From Phyllobacterium sp. 628 (lineage in GTDB: Bacteria; Pseudomonadota; Alphaproteobacteria; Rhizobiales; Rhizobiaceae), in NCBI RefSeq assembly GCF_014189505.1, contig NZ_CP050301.1:3169501-3233500 (forward strand): a DNA stretch of 64,000 bases. Direction: 5' to 3'. The notes beneath the pieces were generated by a model, which searched no databases, was not told the origin of the DNA, and was given only the letters and a program-made list of their open reading frames with translations. Positions 1-7,141 of the stretch are shown here, in pieces; the stretch's first letter is position 1; every line of letters starts with the position of its first letter. Made by a program: the position numbers and the translations under genes.

Positions 1-59
1 TCCCATCCTTTGGGCGGCTTCGTTCCAGACTGCCAATCTGTGAATGCGTATTGCGTCAT
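1..59 (-). CDS. partial phage protein, cut by window edge
   Basis: An ATG at 59-57 overlaps the stop of the upstream gene (ATGA), and the frame stays open to position 1. The readable N-terminus is MTQYAFTDWQSGTKPPKGW. The overlap indicates translational coupling to the CPCC-winged-helix gene, so the leftward early operon continues beyond the window. Too little is visible to assign a family. Confidence 0.6.
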   Translation of the reverse strand, partial: MTQYAFTDWQSGTKPPKGW

Positions 60-373
60 TTATCAGCAGCCCACACCAAGCGGCGACCACCGTTCAAGCC
101 GATCTTGCCTTGAATGATTAGGCCGTGATTTTGTATCTTTTCCCGGATGTGATTGATCATTACGGCGATGATAGTGTGCGCTGTTTCTGGCCCGCCATCT
201 TCCTTGTCGCCGTACAGGATTTCGACTATTTCAGTAGCGCTAACGTACTTCCCAAAATTCTCACACAGAAAATCAAAAATCTTTCTCTCTGTTTTTGTGA
301 AATGAACGTACTCTGTAACGCTTTCCATCGTCACATTATTTGCGTCATAACCGCAGCAGGGACATGCACTCAT
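56..373 (-). CDS. CPCC zinc-knuckle + winged-helix DNA-binding protein
   Basis: A 105-residue protein. It starts with a CPCC motif (residues 4-7), likely half of a small metal site. From about residue 25 there is a domain that looks like the C-terminal winged helix of OmpR/PhoB response regulators (a hydrophobic helix, then VSATEIVEILYG, then a recognition-helix-like segment and a basic wing ending in GGRRLVW). No receiver domain is present. It overlaps the primase stop by 4 bases and is last but one of the visible leftward early operon. A second protein of the same design lies at 2670-3029, so the phage carries two paralogues. A regulator of phage transcription is the natural guess; the DNA target is unknown. 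Confidence 0.6.
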   Translation of the reverse strand: MSACPCCGYDANNVTMESVTEYVHFTKTERKIFDFLCENFGKYVSATEIVEILYGDKEDGGPETAHTIIAVMINHIREKIQNHGLIIQGKIGLNGGRRLVWAADK

Positions 374-1254
374 TGCGTGGCCCTCATCACATCGAGAACG
401 CGAGCAGTGCAGCCTAGCCCTGTGACAATAGCGGCTACCTCATTAGAAGTAGCCAAGCCGGGAACATCAGCATCCGGCCAGATGACAGCATTCAGACCGG
501 ATAGGGGTGACCAATCTATATGTTTCACACCCTGAGTTCCGCCCGGCCATGAAACTACAGTTCTCCCCGTAGCCTTAGCCAAGGCGTCTTTACACTTTTC
601 GCCCTCGACTATGATCACTTGCCGGGCTTCTCCAATAGTTTCCAAGCCGTACAGCGGGCGGGGCTTGGGAAATGGGAAGCGGCACCAGCGTTCCGAGCCA
701 TCTTGGAGTACGACACGCATGACCATAGGCGTTTCTTTGCCACCATCCGGCAGATCGTGACGCAAGACATAGCCGATCAATGAACCATCAGCCCGCCTAT
801 ACGGAAACACCATCGACGGGGTGAACGATCCCCATTCGGATTTATCCCCTTTGCGCTTAGGATTGTAGAGCTTTACGCGTTTGCCAGCTTCGATTGATTG
901 TGATGGATTATCGACAGGCACGATACCCGCATAAATGTCTCGAACCTCGACCTTGCGCGGCGCAACATTTGGGCCGACCTCGCCACCGCCGAGTATGTTG
1001 ATTGCTTCCCGCAGATCGACGCCCTTGATCTTCTGCACAAAGTCCAACACATCGCCATGTTCGCCGCAACCAAAGCAATGAAAGCGCTCAATATGGTCGT
1101 TCCCTGTGAATATGGTGAAAGACCCCGTATCCTCAGAATGGAAAGGACAACAGCCGACAAATTCTTGCCCGTCAATATCGAGACTGACGCCATAATGCGC
1201 TGCTGTATCAGACAGTGAAACGTCGCGCCTTAAACGCTCTATATCCGACGACAT
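370..1254 (-). CDS. phage DNA primase (CHC2 zinc finger + TOPRIM-like)
   Basis: 294 residues from the ATG at 1254. This start has a GGAG Shine-Dalgarno (AcGGAGcc) about 10 bases upstream. The longer reading from 1296 would begin inside an operator palindrome and is less likely. The N-terminal third has a CHC2-type zinc ribbon (VGCCPFHSED ... FHCFGCGEHGDV). The C-terminal part has a TOPRIM-like fold with VIIVEGEKCKDAL (the conserved E) and AVIWPDAD. These are hallmarks of DnaG-type phage primases that lay RNA primers, here without a fused helicase. The DEAH helicase at 3026-4513 and SSB at 2090-2587 belong to the same leftward replication block. An operator and -10 element lie directly upstream, so this gene probably has its own repressor-controlled promoter. 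Confidence 0.85.
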   Translation of the reverse strand: MSSDIERLRRDVSLSDTAAHYGVSLDIDGQEFVGCCPFHSEDTGSFTIFTGNDHIERFHCFGCGEHGDVLDFVQKIKGVDLREAINILGGGEVGPNVAPRKVEVRDIYAGIVPVDNPSQSIEAGKRVKLYNPKRKGDKSEWGSFTPSMVFPYRRADGSLIGYVLRHDLPDGGKETPMVMRVVLQDGSERWCRFPFPKPRPLYGLETIGEARQVIIVEGEKCKDALAKATGRTVVSWPGGTQGVKHIDWSPLSGLNAVIWPDADVPGLATSNEVAAIVTGLGCTARVLDVMRATQ

Positions 1255-1280
1255 TGGGCTGGCTCCGTAAGTGATTTGCT

Positions 1281-1297
1281 GTTGCGATATTCGCAAC
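1281..1297. promoter_or_regulatory. phage operator site, perfect 17-bp palindrome, upstream of primase
   Basis: GTTGCGATATTCGCAAC: two perfect 7-bp arms around a 3-bp centre. Read leftward, a TATACT hexamer (1298-1303) abuts it, with TTAACG 15 bases further up, so the site covers the start-site region of a promoter for the primase operon. It matches the other dispersed sites of this prophage. Confidence 0.75.
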
Positions 1298-1332
1298 AGT
1301 ATATTCGAATGTAAAGCCCGTTAACCAAAAAT

Positions 1333-1737
1333 TTAGTGGATGCCGAGAAGGATTTTTGACAGGTCTTCTTCACTTCTGGCTATGCCAGCCCTGCCCCCAG
1401 CGCTGTTCACCGCATCTATCCAAGCCAACTGCTCGATTGTTGGGCGTGCGTTTTCTTTCACCTCGACTTGTGTGTAAATCGCAACGGTTGAGCCGACCAT
1501 TTCAGGCGTGATCAACTCTGGCACCCACCCACCAAGATCGGACATACCAGTAATTCCGGCATGGAAAGGGCGGGCATTACGTACCACAACGTCACCGGGC
1601 TTTAGCTTCATTGTGCGATGGACGGTTATGCGTTCTGCTTTACCTACCCACGCCATGCCTACCTGTTGCCTGAAAAGGCGCGCCTTCAATTGTGAGGCGC
1701 GCATTTGCAGACGGCGCATGAAATCAGCTTCTGACAT
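1333..1737 (-). CDS. VRR-NUC domain nuclease
   Basis: 134 residues. The layout is that of small phage VRR-NUC proteins of the PD-(D/E)XK nuclease fold: VGMAWVGK near residue 30, GDVVVRNARPFHAGITGMSDLGGW (positions ~48-70, including the metal-binding D after GMS), then VEVK (the E-x-K of the active site) near residue 95 and RPTIEQLAWIDAVNSAGGRAGIA. VRR-NUC proteins cut branched or flapped DNA. In phages they sit in replication blocks, as here between SSB/DUF4031 and primase. The gene abuts the DUF4031 gene (shared base at 1737), so it is in one operon. Its exact substrate is an inference. Confidence 0.75.
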   Translation of the reverse strand: MSEADFMRRLQMRASQLKARLFRQQVGMAWVGKAERITVHRTMKLKPGDVVVRNARPFHAGITGMSDLGGWVPELITPEMVGSTVAIYTQVEVKENARPTIEQLAWIDAVNSAGGRAGIARSEEDLSKILLGIH

Positions 1738-2090
1738 TAGCGAGCCCTACACTCAGCAATCATTGCTAAACGTTTTTCACCGTACTCAACGCAATCAGGA
1801 ATACCCGATGCGATGGCGATCCTTGCGGTATGTTCCAAAGGCCCATACCTGTCAGTCAGAATTGCACCAGCAGCGATAGCTAGAGCTTTCTTGCTCAATG
1901 TAATATCGAAATGAACCCAGCTAGCTTTCTTGTGTTTGCCAAATGAAAGCGTCTGATGACCTTGTATCCATTTACGTTGCACCCCGATGGTATCCACCAT
2001 CTTAAGCAACTCGGCTTCGGTATCGGCCCACAAATGGCACATGACCATTCTGCCAAACTGGTGCCTCACGTCATCAACATACGCCGCCAT
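1737..2090 (-). CDS. DUF4031 family protein
   Basis: 117 residues from the ATG at 2090, which overlaps the SSB stop as TAATG (translational coupling). An in-frame ATG 9 bases upstream also exists. The N-terminal AAYVDDVRHQFGRMVMCHLWADTEAEL and the later HFDITLSKKALAIAAGA are the diagnostic stretches of DUF4031, a small domain common in actinobacterial and phage genomes with no assigned activity. The conserved His/Asp residues (MCHLWAD, HFDI) suggest a metal or nucleotide site, but that is inference. It lies in the leftward replication operon between ssb and the VRR-NUC gene. Confidence 0.7.
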   Translation of the reverse strand: MAAYVDDVRHQFGRMVMCHLWADTEAELLKMVDTIGVQRKWIQGHQTLSFGKHKKASWVHFDITLSKKALAIAAGAILTDRYGPLEHTARIAIASGIPDCVEYGEKRLAMIAECRAR

Positions 2091-2587
2091 TAGCGCCACT
2101 CCGGCGCAAACGGAATTTCATCATCAAGATCGCGACTGAAACTGCGACCGCCACTTGTTCCACCACCATCACCGGAAGGAGCTTTGTTTCCTGGGCGATC
2201 AGCATTGCCATTCTGATCACTCGCCCGCCCACCACCGTTACCGCTCACCATGAGCAATTTTGCGCTGAAACCGGTCAAGACCACTTCTGTCGAATAGCGA
2301 TCATTGCCATCTTTGTCCTGCCATTTGCGAGTTTGCAACTCACCTTCGACATAGACTTTATCGCCCTTTTCAACGTACTGGCTGATTACAGAAATCAGCC
2401 CTTCATTCCAAACGACGATACGATGCCACTCGGTACGTTCTTTCTTTTCACCGCTGGCTTTGTCCTTCCAGCTTTCCGAGGTAGCGATAGAGAAATTGGC
2501 AACCTTCGATCCATTATCAAAGGTATGAATTTCAGGATCATCCCCGAGATTGCCAATTAGTTGAACTTTGTTGAGCGAGCCAGCCAT
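2090..2587 (-). CDS. ssb: single-stranded DNA-binding protein
   Basis: 165 residues. The OB-fold shows the classic SSB start [23 protein letters not shown], then [32 protein letters not shown] and a [24 protein letters not shown] block (residues ~5-110). A Gly/Asn/Asp-rich linker follows. The acidic tip DDEIPF, which recruits partner proteins, is not terminal: five residues (APEWR) follow it. This is unusual because bacterial SSBs normally end in this phenylalanine. It coats single strands during phage replication and RecT-mediated annealing. It is coupled by TAATG to the DUF4031 gene. Confidence 0.95.
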   Translation of the reverse strand: MAGSLNKVQLIGNLGDDPEIHTFDNGSKVANFSIATSESWKDKASGEKKERTEWHRIVVWNEGLISVISQYVEKGDKVYVEGELQTRKWQDKDGNDRYSTEVVLTGFSAKLLMVSGNGGGRASDQNGNADRPGNKAPSGDGGGTSGGRSFSRDLDDEIPFAPEWR

Positions 2588-2669
2588 TTATTTTGCTCCA
2601 GCCAAGCGCAAGAGGGAATTGCCAGCGCGAATGATTTTCGACCAGATCAGCATTCGAAATTTTTTCATG

Positions 2670-3029
2670 TTACTTTTCTCCTAAAACAAGCCGGTATCCC
2701 CGGCGATAACCGACATTCTCAACGTTGATGCCGGAACCTTGCAGTTTCGCGCGCAGATGGCAGAGGCCAACTTTGAACGCGAGGTACATCTTTGTTGGTG
2801 TGGGTCCTCCGTCTGGATCATCGATGTACATGGCATCGAATATCCGTTCAGTCTGGACCGGCATTCCCTTCCCCTTCCAGACCGCACCAAGAATGCGGGC
2901 TTCGAGCGGTGTGACCTTGTAGTGGTCAACGACGATTTCAAGTGTCGGAACGTGAACTGCCTGCTTGCAGCAAGGACAGTTGATGGGGTCCACAAGATGC
3001 TTAGGAAAATTCCTCTCCGCGATTGTCAT
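2670..3029 (-). CDS. CPCC zinc-knuckle + winged-helix protein (paralogue of 56-373)
   Basis: 119 residues. A CPCC motif (residues 18-22 region, NCPCCKQ) precedes a winged-helix domain of OmpR C-terminal type: LEARILGAVWKGKG, then FDAMYIDDPDGGPTPTKM, LAFKVGLCHLRAKLQGSG, and the wing NVGYRRGYRLVL. The GYRRGYRL ending is typical of trans_reg_C domains. It overlaps the helicase stop by 4 bases. Together with the protein at 56-373 it makes a pair of stand-alone DNA-binding proteins inside the replication operon. A role in transcription or origin binding is inferred, not shown. Confidence 0.6.
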   Translation of the reverse strand: MTIAERNFPKHLVDPINCPCCKQAVHVPTLEIVVDHYKVTPLEARILGAVWKGKGMPVQTERIFDAMYIDDPDGGPTPTKMYLAFKVGLCHLRAKLQGSGINVENVGYRRGYRLVLGEK

Positions 3030-4513
3030 GAGCCTGCCCCGTTCCTTTCAGCCGCCTTGGCCTGTCGTGCCGTGATAATGTGAGCCGCCCATTTTTCAGG
3101 GGACTTGAACCCCTTGGCGGTTGCCTGCTTGATCAGTGCTTCAAGCTGCGATTTCATACCTTTTGACAATTTTGGATCGCGGTCGTTGAGCACGTCATCA
3201 GCCAAAGCCCACGCCTGCTCACGGCGCGAGGCTTCACGCTCGCGGCGCTCGGCGGCTGGATCAATTTCAACAATCGCCGCATCAACCTCATTGAGAATAC
3301 GACCGACACCCAAGGACGCCCGCTCTTTGACTGGATACACATGCCCGCACTCAGTACAGCGCGGCGCAAGCGCATGCGTGGCAAAGCACTTCGGGCAAGT
3401 TAGGATATCCACCGAACTGTCAGAAGTTTTACGGCCTTCAAGCGACCATTCGCGATCATCATCAGGGAAACCATGCCGAGCGAAACCGCCGACCATATCA
3501 AGGATGATGTGAGGAATGCCGGTTCCATCCCAGCGCAGACAGCGCCCCCACTTCTGGAGAACCTTCGCCAATGATTGCGATGGAGAATTATCCATCGTGC
3601 ATTCAATGGTAACGTCGCGGTCAACCTGTGCGGAAAGATCGAAGCCCTCGCAGAACAGGCCGCAATTGAAGATAATCTCTATCTGCCGGTCAGCGAAGCC
3701 GACGAAAGCGGACTTGCGATCCGGTTGTGGCGTGTTGCCATCAAGAGCAACTGCCATGACGCCCTTATCTCGGAACTCAGCAGCATACTTTTCAGCGAGT
3801 GCAACAGAAGGCGCGAAGCCAATTGTTCTTTTACCACGAGCAATGTTCTTCCAATGCTTCACTGCATTTGCAATGACAGCCTTGCCCGCCATTAACTCTT
3901 CTAGCTCGGACGGAATGAATTCGTTCCCGCGAGAATGAAGACCGCTTGTATCAAGACCGGCAGGGGCAAAGGGGCGATACCGTGAAAGCTTCTCGTTGTC
4001 GATCAGCCATCGCATTGAGGGGCCAAGAACCATCGTATCCCAAACATCGCCAAGCGGCTTGCCGTCTAGCCGTTCAGGTGATCCGGTGTATCCGATGAGT
4101 TTCGCGCCAGTTTCCTTGTAGTGCAGCGCAACAGCGGCCCAGCCGGTTGCTGCACTCAAATGCGCTTCATCAACCATCACATAATGCGCAGGGATTTTAC
4201 CGAGGCGATTGCGAAGAGTGGCAATGGAGGCGATGTAGACGCGATGATACGGGTTATAGTGATGCCCGGCAGCGATGTAAGAAAACGGTATGCCAAATTT
4301 TTCAAAAGTCTTCGCCGTCTGAACAATCAGATCTACACGGTGAACGCAAAATATAACGCGCTTCCCAGCAGCAAAGATCATCTTGATAAGAGCGGCGGCC
4401 AAAACCGTCTTGCCGAAACCAGTAGGCGCGAAGGTCAGCACTGATGATGAAGACCGCAACGCAACGCGAAGCTTTGTTCTGACATCCTCTTGATCGGGGC
4501 GAAGTGAAATCAT
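3026..4513 (-). CDS. DEAH superfamily-2 helicase with C-terminal zinc ribbon
   Basis: 495 residues. Motif I is APTGFGKT (residues ~29-36), motif II is VDEAH, motif III is YTGSP. The second RecA domain carries GKRTIGFAPSVALAEKYA and motif VI LQKWGRCLRW. After the helicase core a four-cysteine zinc ribbon (CPKC...CTEC) is followed by an Arg/Glu-rich helical tail. This is the phage type of UvsW/RecG-like DEAD-DEAH helicase found beside primase and SSB, acting on forks or recombination intermediates. It follows the small gene 4514-4738 almost without a gap and overlaps the next gene by 4 bases. Confidence 0.9.
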   Translation of the reverse strand: MISLRPDQEDVRTKLRVALRSSSSVLTFAPTGFGKTVLAAALIKMIFAAGKRVIFCVHRVDLIVQTAKTFEKFGIPFSYIAAGHHYNPYHRVYIASIATLRNRLGKIPAHYVMVDEAHLSAATGWAAVALHYKETGAKLIGYTGSPERLDGKPLGDVWDTMVLGPSMRWLIDNEKLSRYRPFAPAGLDTSGLHSRGNEFIPSELEELMAGKAVIANAVKHWKNIARGKRTIGFAPSVALAEKYAAEFRDKGVMAVALDGNTPQPDRKSAFVGFADRQIEIIFNCGLFCEGFDLSAQVDRDVTIECTMDNSPSQSLAKVLQKWGRCLRWDGTGIPHIILDMVGGFARHGFPDDDREWSLEGRKTSDSSVDILTCPKCFATHALAPRCTECGHVYPVKERASLGVGRILNEVDAAIVEIDPAAERREREASRREQAWALADDVLNDRDPKLSKGMKSQLEALIKQATAKGFKSPEKWAAHIITARQAKAAERNGAGS

Positions 4514-4738
4514 TTAGCCCACCACAAGCTTTTTGATTTTTTGCTCATACGGAGCCATTCGCCAAAGACGCGATGCTAAGAGTGCGAAAGCCGCAACGTC
4601 GGATGGTTCGAACAAAGCGTATGTTTGGGCGGCTATCGTTCCGTCTGTCATTTGGCAACGCGAAACCAAGCGTTCGATCATTTCCGCCTGTTGCTGAATT
4701 GACATCGTTTCCGTATTTTTTTGGCTGTCTGCACTCAT
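4514..4738 (-). CDS. small hypothetical early protein
   Basis: 74 residues, mostly helical, with SIQQQAEMIERLVSRCQM and DVAAFALLASRLWRMAPYEQKI. It overlaps the Cro-like gene by 4 bases at its start and abuts the helicase, so it is translated as part of the first leftward early transcript. No known family recognised. Confidence 0.5.
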   Translation of the reverse strand: MSADSQKNTETMSIQQQAEMIERLVSRCQMTDGTIAAQTYALFEPSDVAAFALLASRLWRMAPYEQKIKKLVVG

Positions 4739-4965
4739 TTTAGCGCTGGCGTCAGATCGTCAGAGTTAATCGGAACGTTCCGCTTCTCTGCCAGCTCAAT
4801 GAGCCGCTCTTGATCGCGCCCGGTAATCAAGCCTTTTTCGTCGGAGAGAGCGCGGCTGATCTTTGATCTATGGCTACCAATCGAGCGCGCGAGATCGGAC
4901 TGAGACATGCCAAATTTTGCATATACTCTTTGCCAAGGCGTCGGCTTTTCAATGATGCTGGTCAA
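4735..4965 (-). CDS. Cro-like helix-turn-helix regulator
   Basis: 76 residues. The centre shows an HTH: MSQSDLARSIGSHRSKISRALSD, a Cro/CI-type motif where the second helix includes SHRSKI. The start is TTG at 4965, with AAGG six bases upstream; the next methionine lies inside the HTH and would break it. It is the first gene of the leftward early operon, divergent from the repressor gene with three operator-like palindromes in between, the arrangement of lambdoid cro/cI. It probably represses the repressor promoter; this is by position and fold only. Confidence 0.7.
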   Translation of the reverse strand: MTSIIEKPTPWQRVYAKFGMSQSDLARSIGSHRSKISRALSDEKGLITGRDQERLIELAEKRNVPINSDDLTPALK

Positions 4966-4980
4966 ATCACACCTTCATAA

Positions 4981-4997
4981 CGTGCATTTTTCGCAAC
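4981..4997. promoter_or_regulatory. phage operator site in the divergent control region
   Basis: CGTGCATTTTTCGCAAC. The right arm matches the consensus (TCGCAAC) and the left arm is degenerate. It lies just downstream of a leftward -10-like ATAAT (4998-5003) serving the Cro-like gene. Confidence 0.55.
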
Positions 4998-5024
4998 ATT
5001 ATGTTGTGATTTTCGCATCGTCAA
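4998..5024 (-). promoter_or_regulatory. leftward early promoter (cro/helicase operon)
   Basis: Read leftward: TTGACG (5024-5019), a 15-16 base spacer, then CATAAT (5003-4998). The spacer is almost exactly occupied by the operator 5003-5019, and a second operator follows at 4981-4997. Binding at either would block RNA polymerase. The hexamers are close to sigma70 consensus; the spacing is slightly short. Confidence 0.55.
5003..5019. promoter_or_regulatory. phage operator site between -35 and -10 of the leftward early promoter
   Basis: GTTGTGATTTTCGCATC: arms GTTGTGA and TCGCATC around TTT, one imperfect base. It sits 5 bases from the site at 4981, so the two may be bound cooperatively. Confidence 0.65.
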
Positions 5025-5085
5025 GAAGGAAAATGCAAGTTATTAACTATTTGTAATGAAAGTTGAGTGCTAATTCTTGCGGTGC

Positions 5086-5102
5086 GTTGCATTTTTTGCA
5101 AC
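5086..5102. promoter_or_regulatory. phage operator site upstream of the repressor gene
   Basis: GTTGCATTTTTTGCAAC: GTTGCA/TGCAAC arms with the same overall 17-bp length as the other sites. It lies 57 bases before the repressor ATG and could mediate autoregulation. Confidence 0.6.
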
Positions 5103-5159
5103 AAACAGCGTCCATAAAACCAATGACAATTATTCTTGTCTGGCATGGACGGCGGTGCA

Positions 5160-5789
5160 ATGAGTAAAGAACAGACGATTGATAAGCCTTGGTTCATTCA
5201 GCAACTACATACAAACAAACAGTCCGTCCGTGGCCTAGCCCGACATCTAGATGTCGATGCGTCTGCGGTATCTAGGATGTTGTCCGGTCAGCGAAAAATG
5301 AAAATGGATGAAGCGAACGCCATTGCGCACTTTTTGAGGGCTCCAGTCAGCGAAGTACTGAAGCATGCAGGCGTTTCTATTGATATTGATGGTATGCCCA
5401 CAAGAATACTTCTTGCGTCAATCATCAATGACAAGGGCCATCTAGATCGCTTGAAAGAACCTAAACCGCTACCGCAATCGGTTATAGATCGTGCGCAAGC
5501 TGCTATTATCGGGGCAGGAAACGGCAAAATCATCGCCGCGCAGATTAGGGCCGTGCAAGGGCCGTTGTCGATCCTTGACGATGCCGTGGTTCTATTCGCA
5601 CATACGGATGATGTTGATGCATCGGCCATTGGAGGCCTCGCTATTTGTCGCACGAATGACGGCGAACAGATCATGGCGAGGATCGAGCGAGCGCGAAAGA
5701 CCGGTGAGGCCCGCATATACTCTGTTTCCGGCAAGGCGATTGAAGTGACGTTGCAAACTGCAACAGCTGTGCTTGCAATCATTCCCTAA
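5160..5789 (+). CDS. phage repressor (HTH, CI-like)
   Basis: 209 residues from the ATG at 5160 (MSKEQ), preceded by a GGCGG. Earlier in-frame starts at 5136 and 5145 are possible. The N-terminal HTH is NKQSVRGLARHLDVDASAVSRMLSGQRKM (roughly residues 18-45), followed by a helix ending in FLRAPVSEVLKHAGV. The C-terminal ~90 residues end in ARIYSVSGKAIEVTLQTATAVLAIIP, resembling the last strands of the LexA/CI (S24) dimerisation fold. The Ala-Gly cleavage site and the Ser/Lys dyad are not evident, so RecA-stimulated self-cleavage is doubtful. It is the best candidate for the protein that binds the dispersed 17-bp sites and maintains lysogeny. Confidence 0.75.
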   Translation: MSKEQTIDKPWFIQQLHTNKQSVRGLARHLDVDASAVSRMLSGQRKMKMDEANAIAHFLRAPVSEVLKHAGVSIDIDGMPTRILLASIINDKGHLDRLKEPKPLPQSVIDRAQAAIIGAGNGKIIAAQIRAVQGPLSILDDAVVLFAHTDDVDASAIGGLAICRTNDGEQIMARIERARKTGEARIYSVSGKAIEVTLQTATAVLAIIP

Positions 5790-5822
5790 CGTCCAAATAC
5801 CAGTAACGCACACTCCATTATG

Positions 5823-5855
5823 TAGCTGCAAACCCTTGGTTCGCAGCTATTTTTA
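5823..5855 (+). terminator. intrinsic terminator after the repressor gene
   Basis: TAGCTGC-A-AACC, loop CTT, GGTT-C-GCAGCTA, then TTTTTATG. The stem is 11 pairs with one A-C mismatch, followed by a U run, 34 bases after the repressor stop. Confidence 0.75.
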
Positions 5856-5899
5856 TGTTTGATTGGCGACCAATCAGAAGACTAATCTACTATAATAGC

Positions 5900-5916
5900 G
5901 TTGTGATTTGCACATC
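5900..5916. promoter_or_regulatory. phage operator site after a TATAAT box
   Basis: GTTGTGATTTGCACATC, matching the consensus with an imperfect centre and last base. It starts 3 bases after TATAAT (5891-5896); no good -35 was found at standard spacing. Confidence 0.6.
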
Positions 5917-6022
5917 CGCAAAGTAATGCCGTCAATCTTCCGTTAACGAAATACCCTAGCTTTTGCTGAATTTTAGAAATTCTGAAATTCACTGTTGACT
6001 GTTGATGCATGTTGCGCATAGT

Positions 6023-6039
6023 GTTGCGATATACACAAC
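6023..6039. promoter_or_regulatory. phage operator site and promoter of the recE-recT operon
   Basis: GTTGCGATATACACAAC. It directly abuts a CATAGT -10 (6017-6022), which is spaced 16 bases from TTGACT (5995-6000). The exonuclease ATG is at 6064. The geometry predicts repression of the recombination genes in the lysogen. Confidence 0.7.
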
Positions 6040-6063
6040 AATGCAACATATGGAGCAACACCA

Positions 6064-6948
6064 ATGAATGATATCGCAGTCAACCCGGACATCAAGCCCG
6101 GCATATATGGCGGCATTCCAAACGAGGCTTATCACTCTGGTCCCGGCATTTCTAAGTCTGGTCTTTGGACCATACAGACGAAGACACCGGCGCACTACAA
6201 GTTCCCCCCGATTGTTGAGGAAACTACTCAAACAAAAGCAGTCAAAGATTTCGGAACTGGCGCGCACCTTGCCATCCTTGAGCCTGAGCTTTTTGAGAAA
6301 TTGGTTGTTCGCGGTCCTGATGATCGTCGCGGCAACAAGTGGACCGATCTTGCCGAAGGTTGCAAACTTAGCGGGAAGCTTTTGCTTGTGTCTAAGGCAT
6401 ACGATGAAATTCTTGCCCTTCGCGACAGCGTTCATGCCGATCCTTTTATCAATGGGATCATAACGGGCGGCAAAGCGATGGTTGAACCATCAGGCTATGC
6501 GATTGATCCTGTCACTGGATGCCTTTGCCGGGTTCGTCCTGATCTTTATCGCGAAGACTTGGGGATTATTCTTGACGTTAAAACAACCGAGAGTGCCCAC
6601 CCTGACGCCTTTGCGCGAAGCGTAATCAATTACGGTTATCACGCACAGGAAGCTTTCTACTCGGATATTTGGGCCTCCCTGAATAAACCGGTGAATGGCT
6701 GGGTATTCCTAACCTTCGAAAAGAAGTCTCCTTACGCCGCCGCCGCCTATGAGCTTCCGCCGTCCATCGTGGAAGAAGGCCGCGCCACGATGCGCCAAGC
6801 GCTCGACAGGTATGCGGAATGTACAAAGACCAACCGTTGGCCTGCATACGGAGAAGGCGTTCAGGAACTCACATTCAAGCATTGGGCTTACCGTCTGACA
6901 GATGCGCCGAACGCACTGGACGAACAACAGGCGGAAGATGCCGCTTGA
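6064..6948 (+). CDS. RecE-like exonuclease (PD-(D/E)XK, DUF3799)
   Basis: 294 residues. The start MNDIAVNPDIKPGIYGGIPNEAYHSGPGISKSGL is the standard opening of the RecE/exonuclease-VIII-like PDDEXK family. GTGAHLAILEP (around residue 65) is its first conserved helix, RVRPDLYREDLGIILDVKTT (around 155-175) holds the catalytic D and D-x-K, and YHAQEAFYSD is the QxxxY motif. The enzyme resects duplex ends 5' to 3' to make the single strands that RecT anneals. A RecT gene follows 155 bases later in the same operon, so this is a complete two-component recombination system. Confidence 0.9.
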   Translation: MNDIAVNPDIKPGIYGGIPNEAYHSGPGISKSGLWTIQTKTPAHYKFPPIVEETTQTKAVKDFGTGAHLAILEPELFEKLVVRGPDDRRGNKWTDLAEGCKLSGKLLLVSKAYDEILALRDSVHADPFINGIITGGKAMVEPSGYAIDPVTGCLCRVRPDLYREDLGIILDVKTTESAHPDAFARSVINYGYHAQEAFYSDIWASLNKPVNGWVFLTFEKKSPYAAAAYELPPSIVEEGRATMRQALDRYAECTKTNRWPAYGEGVQELTFKHWAYRLTDAPNALDEQQAEDAA

Positions 6949-7141
6949 CCAGGATGCCAAGAACTTCTGGAGCGCTGCCTATTTTTATCGCCTCGCTCCA
7001 GATCGAAACCGCTCCATGGCAATCAAAATCTTGGAGCATGTCAGAAACACCGGAACAGGCAAGGCACAAGCCAGCGCCGCCGCACTCCTGAAAGATATCG
7101 AAAATGTCACAGACAACAGCACTGCAGACGACGGGGCCTAA
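6938..7141 (+). CDS. small hypothetical protein between recE and recT
   Basis: 67 residues from the ATG at 6938, inside the last codons of the exonuclease gene. An upstream in-frame start at 6902 would overlap far more. The 3' end overlaps recT by 38 bases. The sequence is helical (KNFWSAAYFYRLAPDRNRSMAIKILEHV) and ends in an acidic DNSTADDGA. Co-translated with recE and recT; function unknown. Confidence 0.5.
   Translation: MPLDQDAKNFWSAAYFYRLAPDRNRSMAIKILEHVRNTGTGKAQASAAALLKDIENVTDNSTADDGA

Larger units (their letters stand above)
5790..6063. other. intergenic control region upstream of the recombination operon
   Basis: 274 bases without a convincing gene. It holds the repressor terminator (5823-5855), a TATAAT at 5891-5896 followed by an operator, and a second promoter (TTGACT 5995-6000, 16-base spacer, CATAGT 6017-6022) followed directly by another operator. 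A short leftward reading frame across it has no ribosome-binding site and overlaps these elements. Confidence 0.6.
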
